Shown piece by piece: positions 1 through 10,699 of a stretch of DNA of 64,000 nt (positions within the stretch are counted from its first letter, which is position 1; each line of letters begins with the position of its first letter). Where the stretch lies: NCBI GenBank assembly GCA_039621445.1, contig CP154957.1:4334504-4398503 (forward strand), in the 5' to 3' direction. A program made the position numbers and the translations under genes. Source of the DNA: Euglena gracilis. Lineage: Eukaryota; Euglenida; Euglenophyceae; Euglenales. The notes beneath the pieces are model-generated. The model ran no database searches and was not told the origin of the DNA. It saw only the letters and a program-made list of their open reading frames with translations.

Positions 1-118
1 GGTCGCCATTGTTGCCTGGGGCTTGGAAGTGGAGGGGTAAACTACGAGGGGGCCGGCACTCACCCAAGCGAACTTCAAAGCTCCCAAAGGAAGTCACGCT
101 CATTGCATTTTTTTCCAG

Positions 119-159
119 CTTGTGGAGGCAAGTCCCTCGTGTCTCACAACTTGGCCTGG
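119..159 (+). CDS. Candidate internal exon, unknown protein
   Basis: A pyrimidine-rich acceptor ending TTTTTTTCCAG lies directly upstream, and the donor GTATCG begins at 160. Read in phase 1 to phase 0 the exon encodes CGGKSLVSHNLAW. The frame stays open to about 315, so the donor is a choice. No family is recognised. It could be the end of a gene that starts left of the window or a chance open frame. Confidence 0.22.
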
Positions 160-1607
160 GTATCGAGTGCCCTCCCTTCCCCCGCTCTTTTGGATGCCAC
201 ACCCAAGAGAGGTCCCTCAACAACCACCCAGACAGCGCTTTCAAGGGCTCACTCCAGAGGATGTCACGTGATGCCTCCCCCTTGGTGGGTCACAGCAGCT
301 CGATTCGCACATTGAGATGCCCCCACCGTTCGCTGTGATGATTTCCAGTTGCCCTTTTTTTGGGCAGATTTTTTTCCTGATTGCACCAAACAACAGCAAA
401 TGGATTTCTGCAAACGTATGATATGCTCCACCGTTTCAGGTTCATTGTAATTCAGCCTCTATTGCAGAGCGTTTCAATTTCATTTCATTCATGACGGCCG
501 TTCTCTGCACTGTTGAAATGGAGTACGCACATGGATAAATAATTTTCCAGGATATTTCCTGCGTTGAGGAGTTTGAACCCAGGGTTGTCACTGACAACTG
601 CAAAAAAAAAATAAGAGGTATTTTTTTATCACTTTCAACAGGTCTAAAAAATCGCGGTTTTTGCAGCATCTTCTCCAACACGTTTCAAAGGAGATCGGGT
701 CCTTTTCATGGGAAGCTTCTTTTGATCACTGTCAAATGAACCTTGGACGGGAAAAAAATCGGCCTTTTTCAGGAACCATCTCTCTTCTATCATCAAATCG
801 CCGCCCACCACGACAGATCGAAGGAGTGGTGACTTAAGCCAGTCTGTGGCAACTGGGCACATCAACAGCAACAAGGTTTCTGTGCCCAGAGTTGAATGCA
901 TTCTTTCAGTTTTAATTTTCAGTTTACGGGAACCCGTGAAGATGGTTTCAAGGTCACAACTGCACTTTAATGTGGGGGGATCAACACACCACAAGCAACC
1001 CCAGCCAGCGTTTGCGGGGAACACTGCCACAGCTTGACACCAACGCCATACCGACGTGGGCAAACCAATGCCCGTTCCACCTCCGTTGCAACAGAACATA
1101 GGGACCATAGCAAGAAGGGAAACACCGCCCACACCAAATAATTTTAAAATGCAAGTTAACGGAAGCACGTGAACATGTTCAGTCGCTGCATTGGATATAT
1201 GTGTTCGCGGCTGGGTCAAAAGAGCCATCAGTCTGAGTCCAGGGGTTGGGTACAAGGTTCAGGTCATTCACAAACAAGAGGGGTGCAGCACAAGTCTACG
1301 GGAAACCGTAAACAAGTTCACATTTACGGCTTTCCGTAAACGTCTGTTTTTGCATGTTTACGGAAAACCATAAGCCACCTTCGCCGTGCAACCTTGTTTC
1401 GGGCCCCCAAACGTTCACGGGAACGTTTGGGGGCCGTTCACGAAAACCCGTAAGGCATCGGTGGGGTGGAATAATCCCAGAACTATTTCGGAACACCCCG
1501 GGACCCACAAGATTCCCAGGATTTTCTTCAGGGCAAAATCGGAAATATCGGGCGAAATCGGGGCGTTTTTCGGGTTGGCAGACAACGCGGGCTAGGCCAG
1601 GGGGTCC
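160..1607. other. Non-coding stretch with short palindromic TTTACGG motifs
   Basis: No exon is supported here. From about 1298 to 1455 the words CCGTAAA, TTTACGG, GGAACGTT and CCCGTAA recur in both orientations, giving several small potential hairpins. The several open frames run on both strands with no splice-site or composition support. Confidence 0.4.
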
Positions 1608-1766
1608 AAAAAAATTTTGCATTATTGATGGAGTAGGGTTAGGGTCAGGAGTTCGGCCTAATTTTAGCCTTATTTATAGATTTGTGTTAGGTGTTCAAGT
1701 TAGGCCTAAAGTCAGGACAAAACTCCTGACCCTAACCCCACTCCATCAATAACTCAAAAAATTTTG
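1608..1766. mobile_element. MITE-like palindromic element with TTAGGG-like core (copy 1)
   Basis: About 160 bp with inverted ends: AAAATTTTGCATTATTGATGG on the left and its complement (CCATCAATAA...AAAATTTTGC) on the right. The arms carry AGGGTTAGGG and CCCTAACCCC. A second copy lies at 8634-8786. The size, inverted ends and two dispersed copies fit a miniature inverted-repeat element. No transposase is present. Confidence 0.55.
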
Positions 1767-1849
1767 CGCACCCCCCTGGGGATGTTTAATGGCCCCCCGA
1801 GGGGGCCATTCAGCATCCAGCTGCCATACACACAAATGTGTGTGTACAT

Positions 1850-1970
1850 ATACATACAGACATACATACATACATACATGCATACATACATACATACATA
1901 CATACATACATACATACATACATACATACATACATACATACATACATACATACATACATACATACATAAA
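1850..1970. repeat. (CATA)n microsatellite
   Basis: About 110 bp of perfect CATA tetranucleotide after a TGTGTGTGTACATATACATACAGA lead-in. The repetitive frames that cross it (YVCM/TYIH) are artefacts. Confidence 0.95.
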
Positions 1971-1974
1971 CTCC

Positions 1975-2386
1975 CCCCAAAAAATAAGACCCGGGTCTTA
2001 TTTTTGGGTCCGTTGCTGGAAGCCTCCAGGGGGGGTCTTATTTTTGTATTTTTTCTTGACCGACCCGGGCCCGAAAAAACACAATTTTTCAGGTTCCCGA
2101 GAGTGCTAAAAATTTTCCTTCGGCGCTTCGCGCCATGTGTAAAATGGTGTAATTTGACATTTACCATGTTTTTTCCACTTCAAAAATCTGAAATTTTCTG
2201 AAATTTCATCGGTTTTGTGTATGAAATTGGGGTTTTTGGTATTTTTTCAGGGAAAATTTTCACCGTCCCCGGCGCTTCGCGCCGTCAGGGGGGGTCTTAT
2301 TTATGGGGGGGTCTTATTTTTGGATTTTTGCTCGATCGGCCCAGGGGGGGTCTTATTTTTGGGGGGGGTCTTATTTTGGGGGGGGG

Positions 2387-2388
<2 letters not shown>
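1975..2388. repeat. Repeat rich in GGGGGGTCTTATTTTTG, shared with 24255-24395
   Basis: The word GGGGTCTTATTTTTG recurs several times, once followed by a unit reading GATTTTTGCTCGATCGGCCC. The same unit appears at 24255-24395, so this is a dispersed repeat or part of an element bounded by (CATA)n. No protein is encoded. Confidence 0.6.
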
Positions 2389-2418
<30 letters not shown>

Positions 2419-2420
2419 CA

Positions 2421-2451
<31 letters not shown>

Positions 2452-2455
2452 GCAT
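2389..2455. repeat. (CATA)n microsatellite, second block
   Basis: About 60 bp of perfect CATA units, followed by degenerate ATATGCATATGCAC and ATGATATGT repeats to about 2525. Confidence 0.95.
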
Positions 2456-2622
2456 ATGCATATGCACACATTTCGCCTATGACATATGTACACGTGTGAT
2501 ATGTATGATATGTATGATATGTATGCGTGATACAACATGCCAATGTATTAAATCATTTAGGGCATCGTATCATGTGGAGGGCTCAAAATGGCTCGATGGA
2601 AGGGGGATGGCAGTTTGTTGTG

Positions 2623-2938
2623 CAGGGCGGTCCATAAGGGACGGGAAGTTTTTTTTTTTTTTTTTCGTTAAGGACCACCCCTTAAGGACCGCCCCCCCGA
2701 CCAAGGATCGACCGGGACTTGAACGGGGGTCGAAAACCAAAAAGTCGAAAAACGCATTTTTTGACGCTATGGGCGGATGGGCGATGTTCCAAAAGTGCCA
2801 GGAATCACTTTTTTTCCCGAAGTCGACCCGTTTCGGGCAAAATACGGCCACTTTTCGGTCATGGATTTTCAAAAAAATTTCTCGGCTGTGCCGGGACGGG
2901 ATTTTTTTTTTTTTTTTTTTTGCTTAAGGACCGCCCTG
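2623..2938. mobile_element. hAT-like non-autonomous element, CAGGGCGGTCC type
   Basis: It starts CAGGGCGGTCC and ends GGACCGCCCTG, perfect inverted ends. An exact 8-bp target duplication TTGTTGTG flanks it (2615-2622 and 2939-2946). Inside are two poly-T runs and the word CTTAAGGACC. Related ends occur at 14837 and 59555. An 8-bp duplication with CAGGG termini is typical of the hAT superfamily, which is the inference. No transposase is encoded. Confidence 0.75.
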
Positions 2939-3110
2939 TTGTTGTGGTGCGGTTTTGGTCGGTTCCAACTTGCCAGCCCACGTCTCGGCGTTCCCCTCCA
3001 GCCCTCCGCCGGCGCCCGGGATCCGTCGCCCAGCGGGGATCAGGTCGCCCCTCCGCCTTGTGCTGGCCGCCGACCCCCTGCGCCTCCCCAGGCCGTTCTT
3101 TTTTCTACAG
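2939..3110 (+). other. GC-rich coding-like segment, frame unresolved
   Basis: About 170 bp of high GC follow the element at 2623-2938. A short exon 3001-3042 (CCTCCAG before, GTCGCC after) would read PSAGARDPSPSGDQ in phase 0, but two other frames are also open. I can offer it only as a possible exon remnant into which the element inserted. Confidence 0.2.
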
Positions 3111-3115
3111 GCAAT

Positions 3116-3415
3116 CTAAGTGTGTGTGAGCGTGCGATGGCACACACACGCGCTCACGTGTACGCACATGCACACACACAGCACAAATGCACACATATGC
3201 ACAAACACACACACACACAGAACACACACACTCACACTCACACAACACATGGACAGCACACAAATGCACACACATGCAGACATATACAGAACACACACAG
3301 AACACACACACAAGCGCACACACACGCGCGCAACGCAATACACACACGCACGCACGCATGCACACACACATGCACGCATACATCCACACATATACGCACA
3401 CCCACACCCACCCAC
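3116..3415. repeat. Degenerate (CA)n tract
   Basis: About 300 bp dominated by CACACA with GCACAC, GAACAC and CATGCA variants. The histidine/threonine frames here are repeat artefacts. Confidence 0.9.
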
Positions 3416-3419
3416 ACCA

Positions 3420-3800
3420 GGCTGAATTTTAAGGCAGTGCCGGCCCCACCCCTGGGGGGGGGTGCCTGCCTGGGCAGGCACTCCAAGGCACCTGGGGGGT
3501 AGGGCACATGGCTAAAAGTGCCTGGGCACTCGGCCAAGGCACTTCCAGCGCCGAAGGTGTTGGAGCCCAGAAAACACGACCAGGCAGGCACCCCCCCCCC
3601 CCCCCCCCCGGGTGTAGTGATTGTCCGCCCAGGCACTCCAAGGCACCCCGAGACCCCCCCCCCGCGGTTGGTCAATTTCGGCCTGCTCACACCCACACCC
3701 GCACCCGCACCCGCACCCGCACCCACACCCACACCCACACCCGCACCCGCACCCACACCCACACCCACACCCACACCCACACCCACACCCACACCCACCC
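3420..3800. repeat. GCAGGCACTCC repeats and (CACCCG/CACCCA)n minisatellite
   Basis: From 3440 to 3660 the inverted word TGCCTGCCTGGGCAGGCACTCC recurs beside C/G runs, as it does at 11905-11990 and 30935-31110. From 3690 to 3797 there is a hexamer tract alternating ACCCGC and ACCCAC. No gene is supported. Confidence 0.75.
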
Positions 3801-4578
3801 ACCTCAGTTACCTCCCAACCTCCCAGGCAGAAGAAACTCTTACAGAAGAACCCCCAGTCTTGCATTAAATTTCATTAAATCTCTGCCCAGTCCATAGATT
3901 CATTTAATTAACCCTCGTGTGACCCCCCTCCCGGTGGGATGGGGGTGATTTTTAAGAGTTGATGCATGGAGCCATTTGACCCGCTGGGGAGTGCACCTTG
4001 AGTCAATCCATCTGTGCCTAAGACCGAGATTTTTTTTTCCAAATTTGGACAACTTTTGGGGGGGGGGTGGCGAGTGGGTGGGTGGGTGGGTTGGTCCTGG
4101 GAAAGGTGCCCCCAGGGGGGGGGGTCACTCAATGAATCCATGTCCCGGACCCTGGCTAGAAGGTGTCTTTGTCCGTGTTTTATTTCCTCTGTTGTTTCCC
4201 AATGGGATGGCATTGCCTTTACTTTGGTTCCCTGGCGAGACCCGGGGAGGACACAGGCACAGGGGCCTTCTGGAAAACAGTGGATGGGGGGATTTGCCGC
4301 AGGGGGGGGGGGGGCGAAATGCAAATTGTATTGTTGCATTTGCTTGTTTTTTTCCTTCGATTTTGGTAAATTTTGAAGGTTTTTTTCTTTTGCATTTTCT
4401 CTTGTTTTTTGGTGGGTTTTTCCCCCGGCGATTTTTGGATTTTTGCCAGGAACTCCGAGACATTCCTCGCTTTGCCCCCAATTTTCCCCTGAGACCAGCG
4501 GGGGACTAGTTCATCAAAAACGTTCAGCAGACACCGTTGGGAAGCGTCAGCTCAACGGGGCCACGGGTTTTTCTCCAG
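3801..4578. other. Non-coding G/C-run DNA
   Basis: Contains G-runs of 7-12 near 4055, 4115 and 4305, and T-rich stretches. Long frames cross it on both strands but none has splice or composition support. Confidence 0.35.
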
Positions 4579-4629
4579 AACGGTCGTCTTCCTTGCCGGG
4601 TTCGCATGCGCTCCGGCGATCGACGGTGG
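4579..4629 (+). CDS. Candidate basic exon
   Basis: The acceptor GGTTTTTCTCCAG is good and the donor GTGAGC is near consensus. The 51-bp exon is phase 0 on both sides and encodes NGRLPCRVRMRSGDRRW, strongly basic. Phase-0 borders match the IQ/C2 exons further right, so it may be an early exon of that gene. A second GC-rich stretch at 4653-4758 could be another exon. No domain is recognisable in so short a piece. Confidence 0.3.
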
Positions 4630-4758
4630 GTGAGCGGCCTGCCGCCCCCCAGCCTCGCGTACCTCTGCCGCCACCTGCCGCCGGCCCGGCCCCTCACGCC
4701 GGTGCCGTCCGAGGGTGTGTGCCGCCCCGGGGGGCGTCCAGATCGGCTGCGTGGGGGC

Positions 4759-4862
4759 CAGGCTTGTGCTTAGTCGGGTGCCTTCCCCGGGGGGGGGGTG
4801 CTAGGGGCAGGCACCCCATAGCACCCACCACCTCCCCCCCCCGGTTGGTAAGCACAAGCATG
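4759..4862. mobile_element. hAT-like element, GCTTGTGCTTAG type, short copy
   Basis: Ends CAGGCTTGTGCTTAG and TAAGCACAAGCATG match copies at 25854, 38468 and 43856. This copy is about 104 bp. The flanks GTGGGGGC and GGGTATGC are a poor 8-bp duplication, so the insertion is old or the flank has changed. The left junction GCCAG|GC and the downstream GCCAG at 4869-4873 could act as a GC-AG intron between two GC-rich stretches. Confidence 0.65.
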
Positions 4863-5103
4863 GGGTATGCCAGCCGAGGTCTGCTCCGCTAGCCAGGCGA
4901 TCCCCCTTAGTACCACTAAGGCTTCTTGTCTGTTTATGGCCGGCGCTGACTTCTCTTCTGGCCCAGTTTGCTACCCCCCAGTCCCCCCCCCCTCCGGAGG
5001 TTGGTTAAATAAATGTATGCACTGGAGTCTGCTTCTGACTGTCAAAAACCTGTGCTGCCTCCCGCGAATCCACAGGAACGAAACTTAAAACGGGTCTTAA
5101 AGT

Positions 5104-5450
5104 GCGAATCAGGCTTCTGATGAAGGATTTGAAGTACCCCTGGGGCGGGGGGCAGGGGTGGATTGCAGCTAATCCAAAATTTGACTTGTGGAATTTTTAG
5201 TGAAACCCTCTATGGGGATATGGGGGGATCTGCTAGCGGCCCCAGCAGGTAGAAAGTTTTTCCCCCCTGACCCAGAAAACCTGCCAAAATACCTGGCCTT
5301 TCAGGGATTTCTCGGGGGACAAACCCCGGGGGGGGGGGGGGAGGGGGGTCCTGACTGAAAATCCGATGTGGAAGTGAGGTTTTTAGCATTCAACATTTTT
5401 TTGCTAAGAGGGGGTCTGGTCTTTCCAGCTTTTTTGCTTCTGGTGGAAGT
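5104..5450. mobile_element. Degraded element of the GCAGCTAGTCC family
   Basis: The left part CAGGCTTCTGATGAAGG plus the internal words GATTGCAGCTAATCC and TCTGCTAGCGG match the elements at 31114-31515 and 63179-63369. The right end is not clear, so the boundary is approximate. Confidence 0.45.
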
Positions 5451-5597
5451 TCCCGCCCAGTGCCCCTTGGTTCTTCAAGCAAAGGCATGACGCCTCTCGC
5501 TCCGCTTCACTCCCCCGCCACTCCACCTTTGCTCGCGCGTTCTCCCCCACGCCGCCCCCCCCCCCCCGGGACAGGCTTCAAACCGCTCCACCCCGAG

Positions 5598-5704
5598 GTC
5601 CGGCGCCAGGGCGAGGGGGAGTGCAGCATCCACCACCGCTTCCTGCTGCCCGCCGCCGTCTCCCTCCCAGCCACCCCCCACCGGCCGATGGCGTCCGGGG
5701 ACGG
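5598..5704 (+). CDS. Candidate exon, unknown protein
   Basis: The acceptor CACCCCGAG|G and donor GG|GTCAGC enclose 35 codons beginning VRRQGEGECSIHHRF and including FLLPAAVSLPATP, phase 0 to phase 2. The composition looks coding, but the acceptor has a weak pyrimidine tract and all three frames are open in this GC-rich stretch. It would belong to the same + strand block as the IQ exons. Confidence 0.28.
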
Positions 5705-5794
5705 GTCAGCGCAGGGCAGAACGGGAATCGGCCAAACAGCCAGCGTGGTGGGTGGGGGAGGAGGGTATTTCCGGGAGCACCAATTTTCTACCCC

Positions 5795-5865
5795 AAAATT
5801 TTTTTCCGGCGCCAAAAATTTTCTTCCTGGCGCCAAAAATCTTTTTCCGGCGCCAAAAAAAATGT
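5795..5865. repeat. Triple GGCGCCAAAAAT repeat
   Basis: Three tandem-like units each contain GGCGCC, a 6-bp palindrome, followed by A-rich sequence. The GGCGCC-plus-AAAATTTT combination recurs inside many of the mobile elements in this window. Confidence 0.7.
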
Positions 5866-6394
5866 GAAAATGCGGTTGTGGGTGGGGGGTTGACCCCCCT
5901 CCAACCACCAGGCCTTCCCGTGTGCCCTGGGTCAGCGTGCTGAGGAGTGGCTGCCCACCTGGAACGGAGGTTGCTTTTGCATGGACGGGAAACCATTGAG
6001 ATTGCGTTCAGCGATGATCTTTGGGAACCTTCTTCCAGGCTGGGTTTTATTATTTGGTGTACCGCATTGGCTGAGGGGATTGAACAAGGGTGAGCTTTCT
6101 CTGGCTCTTCGAATCCTCACCCCAGAGCAAAACAAAGAAACAGGTGAAGAAGCAGGCCCGATGGATAATAAAAAAAAATAAGCAATTATAATAATAATAA
6201 AATAATAATAAAATAATTTTAATAATAAATAATGATAAATAATAATGAAATAATGAAAAAAATAATAAGATTCAAACGTCTTCCAAGGTGAAGTTGTGAC
6301 AGCTTGGGAAATTGAATCAATTTCAGAAAATCGTGAATGTCAGTCCACCCCCCCCCTCCCCCGGGCTGCCATGCCGTTTGGCCTCGGTGGGCGG

Positions 6395-6740
6395 CAGACA
6401 ATTGCTTAAGCACTGACCAACCCCCCCCCCCCCGGGGGGGTGGGTGACTGGTTTTTTCAAAGTGACTGACTGGTTTTTGGCCCGGACCCCTCCCCCCCCC
6501 GGGGGGGGGGGTCGGCCAGGAGTGGGCAAAAGTGGCTTGAGTGACCCCGGCGCCGAAGGCGCCGGAAAAATTTTTTGGGCCTAAAATGGCCTAAAGTGAC
6601 TGGAAAGTGGCCGTTTTTCTGAGTGGCCGACCCCCCCGGGGGGGGGGGTAGTGACTGGCTGGTTTTTTGAAAATGAGTGACTGACTGGTTTTTTAAAAAG
6701 TGGAGTGACCCCCCCCCCGGGGTCGGTAAGCAATTGTATG
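6395..6740. mobile_element. hAT-like element, ACAATTGCTTAAG type
   Basis: Begins CAGACAATTGCTTAAG and ends GTAAGCAATTGTATG, inverted apart from one base. An exact 8-bp duplication GTGGGCGG flanks it (6387-6394 and 6741-6748). Inside, TGACTGACTGG repeats alternate with C/G-run blocks. Relatives lie at 36440-36800 and 56979-57299. The right duplication ends only 10 bp before the exon starting at 6759. Confidence 0.8.
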
Positions 6741-6758
6741 GTGGGCGGCTGCCCGCAG

Positions 6759-6845
6759 TGGACGGTCCTGAAGGAAGCCCCGGAGGCCCAGCTGGCCGCA
6801 GCCCTGATCCAGGGCGGGTGGCGGCAACGGCAGGCACGACAGCAG
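6759..6845 (+). CDS. Exon with an IQ motif
   Basis: Twenty-nine codons, phase 0 at both ends, from acceptor CTGCCCGCAG to donor CAG|GTGTGG. The product runs WTVLKEAPEAQLAAAL then IQGGWRQRQARQQ. IQGGWRQRQAR fits the calmodulin/myosin-light-chain binding pattern IQxxxRxxxxR exactly, on an amphipathic basic helix. The known role of IQ motifs is calmodulin binding; the host protein is unknown. The acceptor region was made or altered by the element ending at 6740, because the 18 bases before the exon consist of its target copy plus CTGCCCGCAG. Confidence 0.55.
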
Positions 6846-7369
6846 GTGTGGCAGCGTGGGGGCTGGTTCAGCGAAGATGGGCTGAACCGTTTGGATAAAA
6901 AATTTGGCACAATTGGCGCCAAAACTTTTGGACAATGGTGTGCTAAAATGGCCCCCAAAAATTGGCGCAATTGGGGCCACATTTTTTGGAGGGTGGTGCG
7001 TGGTAAAATGGCCAAAAAATGGGCTTTTTGAGGGTTTTGGTGGGTTTCCCTCAGACACCCCAGCTGGATTTGGATTCTTTTTGCTTGTTTTTGGGATCCA
7101 GTCGGGTTCAGCTGGCCATTTCTTTGCGGCCCCCCATCTCTTTCAGACGGATTTCCCAGTGCAAACCTTGCCAGTTACCCTGGAATGACAATGGAGAAAA
7201 AAATAATACATCCAGCTAACAGATGGTGCTTGCTATTTTGGGTTTCCCCGTATTTGCCCCTTCCTGACCTCCATGTCAGCCCAGTATAGAAATAGGGGGT
7301 TGGTGCTATGGCAGGTAGAGAGAAAGGCATTTTGACCCGGGGGGGTTTGGTGGCTAGTCCTGTGCACAC

Positions 7370-7672
<303 letters not shown>

Positions 7673-7679
7673 CTCCACA

Positions 7680-8630
7680 GAAGGCATTGGGGCCAAACAC
7701 CCTAATCTCCAGAAAATTTTGCCTGGATCGGACCAAGCCAGCATCCAAGGCCAACGGGGTGGGGTTGCCCTATTGGGCAGGCACCCCAGCACCCATTTCC
7801 TCCTCGGGGTCAGCAAAAACTGAAGCCTGCTTCGTGAGCAGACCTATGGCTGACGTCTGAAGGGTGTCAAACGTGGTTTGCTGCCCCCCCCTGACATTCA
7901 TTTAGTGTGGTATACCAAGGTGGTCAGTTTTGTGGTTCGATGTGGACGCCACAAAAATGTTTTTTGTTTCACCTGTTGGACACAATAAACCTTTTTGTGG
8001 TTTTACACGTGGGCACCAAAAATTAATCAATAAAAACGTAAATGAAAACTGCATAAAAAAATCCCCAAAAGCAGGTTGACGGAAGGAATTCAATGACACC
8101 ATTTCCAAAACGACCGGTTGATTTTTTGGAGGAGAACGTTTAAAAATGTATTTTTATGATTTTTGAAACAGAATATTTGACAATTTTTTGAATAATCCAC
8201 CCCAAATAATGTTATTATTACCACAAAAAGATTGAGAACAAATAAGACACCGGGCGGTGAATTCTTCCTCTCGGTTATTTTGGGTTCAAATTCAACTTTT
8301 TCTGGCCACAATTCCTTTGGGTTCATTTATGGGTGCCAAAAAATTGTGATTCAAAAACATTTTTGTGAACCATTTGTGAAAACATTTGTGAAACACTAAA
8401 CCATGTAACTAGTGTTTTTCCTGAATTTTGGTGACCAGTTCACCCCCACATTTTTCACACGTTTGTCGGGCTGTAGATAGGTGAATGGATAGATAGATGG
8501 ATGGATGGATAGATATGAATATGCAAATGTTTGTTTGTTGTTGTTGTTTATTTATTTATTCACATTTATGAATACATTATATGCATGATATATGTGGCTG
8601 GGAGCACCCTAAGGTACTCCAGTTGGGCCC
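7680..8630. other. AT-rich non-coding stretch
   Basis: No exon is supported. A GATA/GATG-type short repeat lies at 8485-8515 and a TTGTTGTTG run near 8530. Confidence 0.4.
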
Positions 8631-8633
8631 ACG

Positions 8634-8786
8634 GAAAAATTTGTGTTATTGATGGTGCAGGGTTGGGAGTCAGGCCGAATTTCAGGCCTGACTTGAACAC
8701 CTAACACTAATCTGTAAGTTAGGCTTAAAGTTAAGCCTAACTCCTAACCCTAACCTCATTCCATCAATAACCAAAGAAGTTTTGCC
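8634..8786. mobile_element. MITE-like palindromic element with CCTAACCCTAAC core (copy 2)
   Basis: The second copy of the element at 1608-1766, in the same orientation. It starts TTATTGATGG and ends CCATCAATAACC, with AGGCTTAAAGTTAAGCCT in the middle and CCTAACCCTAACC in the right arm. Confidence 0.55.
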
Positions 8787-8869
8787 AACCCCCCCCCCCG
8801 AGTCCCCTAAGTGACCCCCCAAGGGACCACCGGGGGGGGGGGGTCCCTCAGAGTGCTCTGAGCCATATA

Positions 8870-9060
8870 TTCATATATGCATGTACAATATATAAATATA
8901 TGTGTGTGTATGTATATATACATAATACATACATTGTAAACAATTGTACAATATTGCGCAATATATTGTACATTATGGACAATATATACATATAGTGTAC
9001 AATATATACATATAGTGTACAATATATACATATAGTGCACAATATATACATATAGTGTAC

Positions 9061-9093
<33 letters not shown>

Positions 9094-9130
9094 CATACAT
9101 ATATACATATAGTGTACATGTATATATTGT
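8870..9130. repeat. TATACA/TATAGTGTAC repeat
   Basis: AT-rich repeat with a tandem unit of about 21 bp (ACAATATATACATATAGTGT) at 8980-9060, then ATATATACATAC units. The unit is self-complementary in part. Confidence 0.85.
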
Positions 9131-9229
9131 ACAAATGTATGTGTTCAAGTATGATGCCAATGTGAAGCCTAAATGAAAACGTAGGTTTGAAGGCGTTGAG
9201 GGCCACAAACGTGCGTGGAACCCCGTCAG

Positions 9230-9361
9230 GTGCGGACTCTCCGGCGCCACGCCGCCCTGCGGCTGATGGCGGTGTACGCCGCCGACGCCCGGGCCGCCGC
9301 CGCTGCCACGCTGGTCCGACGCCTGCAGCGGCTCTGCCGCCGCCTGGCCGCCCAGCGGCGG
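9230..9361 (+). CDS. Arg/Ala-rich helical exon, IQ-like
   Basis: Forty-four codons, phase 0 at both ends, between acceptor CCCCGTCAG|G and donor CGG|GTGTGG. It starts VRTLRRHAALRLMAVYAADA and continues with an alanine run and LVRRLQRLCRRLAAQRR. Third positions are almost all G or C. The heptad-like leucine/arginine pattern suggests a basic helix, as in the IQ or lever-arm regions that would follow the exon at 6759. No single IQ motif is exact, so the domain is inference. The donor context GTGTGG is the same as in the previous exon. Confidence 0.58.
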
Positions 9362-9447
9362 GTGTGGGCCGCGCCCCCGCCTGTCCTGCCATACACCGGG
9401 GGGCCCGCACACACCAACCCCGAAAACCACCAAAGGGTGGCAAAGGG

Positions 9448-9680
9448 TGGTATATATGTCACATGACCTATAGGTCATGTGGCACATGGGTCATGTGACC
9501 TATATGTCACATGACCCATATGTCATGTGACATATAGGTACCTATATGTCACATGACACATAGGTGGGTCATGTGACATATAGGTCATGTGACCTATATG
9601 TCACATGACACATAGGTGGGTCATGTGACATATAGGTCATGTGACCTATATGTCACATGACACATAGGTGGGTCATGTGG
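9448..9680. repeat. 52-bp satellite built from TCACATGA palindromes
   Basis: The unit starting CCTATATGTCACATGACACA repeats exactly at 9541, 9593 and 9645, a period of 52 bp. Each unit contains TCACATGA and TCATGTGA, so single strands can fold into several hairpins. The region 9448-9540 holds a rearranged version. It fills the intron between the exons at 9230 and 9817. Confidence 0.9.
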
Positions 9681-9816
9681 CCCAAAGGCGCCATCGCCGA
9701 ACCTTCTGAGCCGGCGCCGCGGCGTGTGTTTCGATTGCGTCCTGGGCCCGCCGTGGCCTCCAGGTTCAGGGGTGCAGCGGAACGGCGGTGCGTTGCCGCC
9801 CTTCCTTCCATGGCAG

Positions 9817-9894
9817 GGGGCAGCGCTGCGGTGGGCGGATCAACTCCGGCTTCAACGAATCCGCACACAGGGCCAGGCCGTGATCCGGTGGACA
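9817..9894 (+). CDS. Basic helical exon
   Basis: Twenty-six codons, phase 0 at both ends, from CATGGCAG|G to the consensus donor GTACGT. It encodes GAALRWADQLRLQRIRTQGQ then AVIRWT. The arginine/leucine composition continues that of the two exons upstream. An earlier acceptor at 9762 (CCTCCAG) would lengthen the exon in phase 1. It is probably still part of the IQ/helical region before the C2-like exons. Confidence 0.48.
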
Positions 9895-10013
9895 GTACGT
9901 TGGGAGCGGGCCGTCGAGACCACAGATTTTTTGAAGTTTCGTGCGCCGGGGGGGGGGGGCGGCCTAGTCCCCCCCCCCCCCCCCCCCGGGGGGGACGGGC
10001 CGAGTGGGTAGAC

Positions 10014-10390
10014 CCCCCCAAATAATACCCCCCGGGTTATCATTATTTTTTTCGCCCAACATCCCGGCCCAATTTACTATTTGGTACTATTTGGTACTAT
10101 TTGGGCGAGGTAACAGCTCCCAAAATTTTCGAAAATTTTCGAAGTCTGATGGGACCCATAATGGCACCCAAACCCCCCCTTTTTGGTCATTTGTTTTACT
10201 TAGCATTTTTGGAGGCCAGATGATCCAGAAAAATTGATTTTTTTGTTATTTATTGTCAAAGATTGTTATTTTTACCTGCATTTTCAGGTCAGAACCCGGG
10301 TCGTCGGCCCGAAATTGTGGGTTGGGGGTATTGACTCGGTCACCGAAGCCCCGGCCCGAGGGGGGGGTATTGTTTGGGGGGAGGGATTGC
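10014..10390. mobile_element. MITE-like element with CCCCCAAATAATACCCC ends (copy 1)
   Basis: The left end CCCCCAAATAATACCCC and right end GGGGTATTGTTTGGGGG are inverted repeats. The interior shares TTTTTGGAGGCCAGA and GATCCAGAAAAATTGATTTT with the copy at 34495-34815 in the same orientation. The target duplication is hidden in C/G runs. No coding capacity. Confidence 0.6.
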
Positions 10391-10699
10391 CCCACCAGAG
10401 GTGGGGTTTTCCTCTATTTTCGGTGCAAAGTGACAAAACTTTTTGGGACCCCAATTGTGGGTCCCACCGAGCCTCCCCCCAGGGGAGGGCCCCCAGTGGG
10501 TGGGTGGGTGGGTCTGGACCATCAATAGAATTAAGAGAATTAAGTCAGGATGAGGAGCAAGTTCTTATGCTAAGGAAAAAGTGCACTATTGGTCATTGCC
10601 TCCCCCCAAAGTACTCGTATCAGTATTAGTATGCCTAATATTGTGGGCGTGGAAGTCCCCACGGGGATTACGCAAACATCTTAAGCTCAGTGCTCTCCC

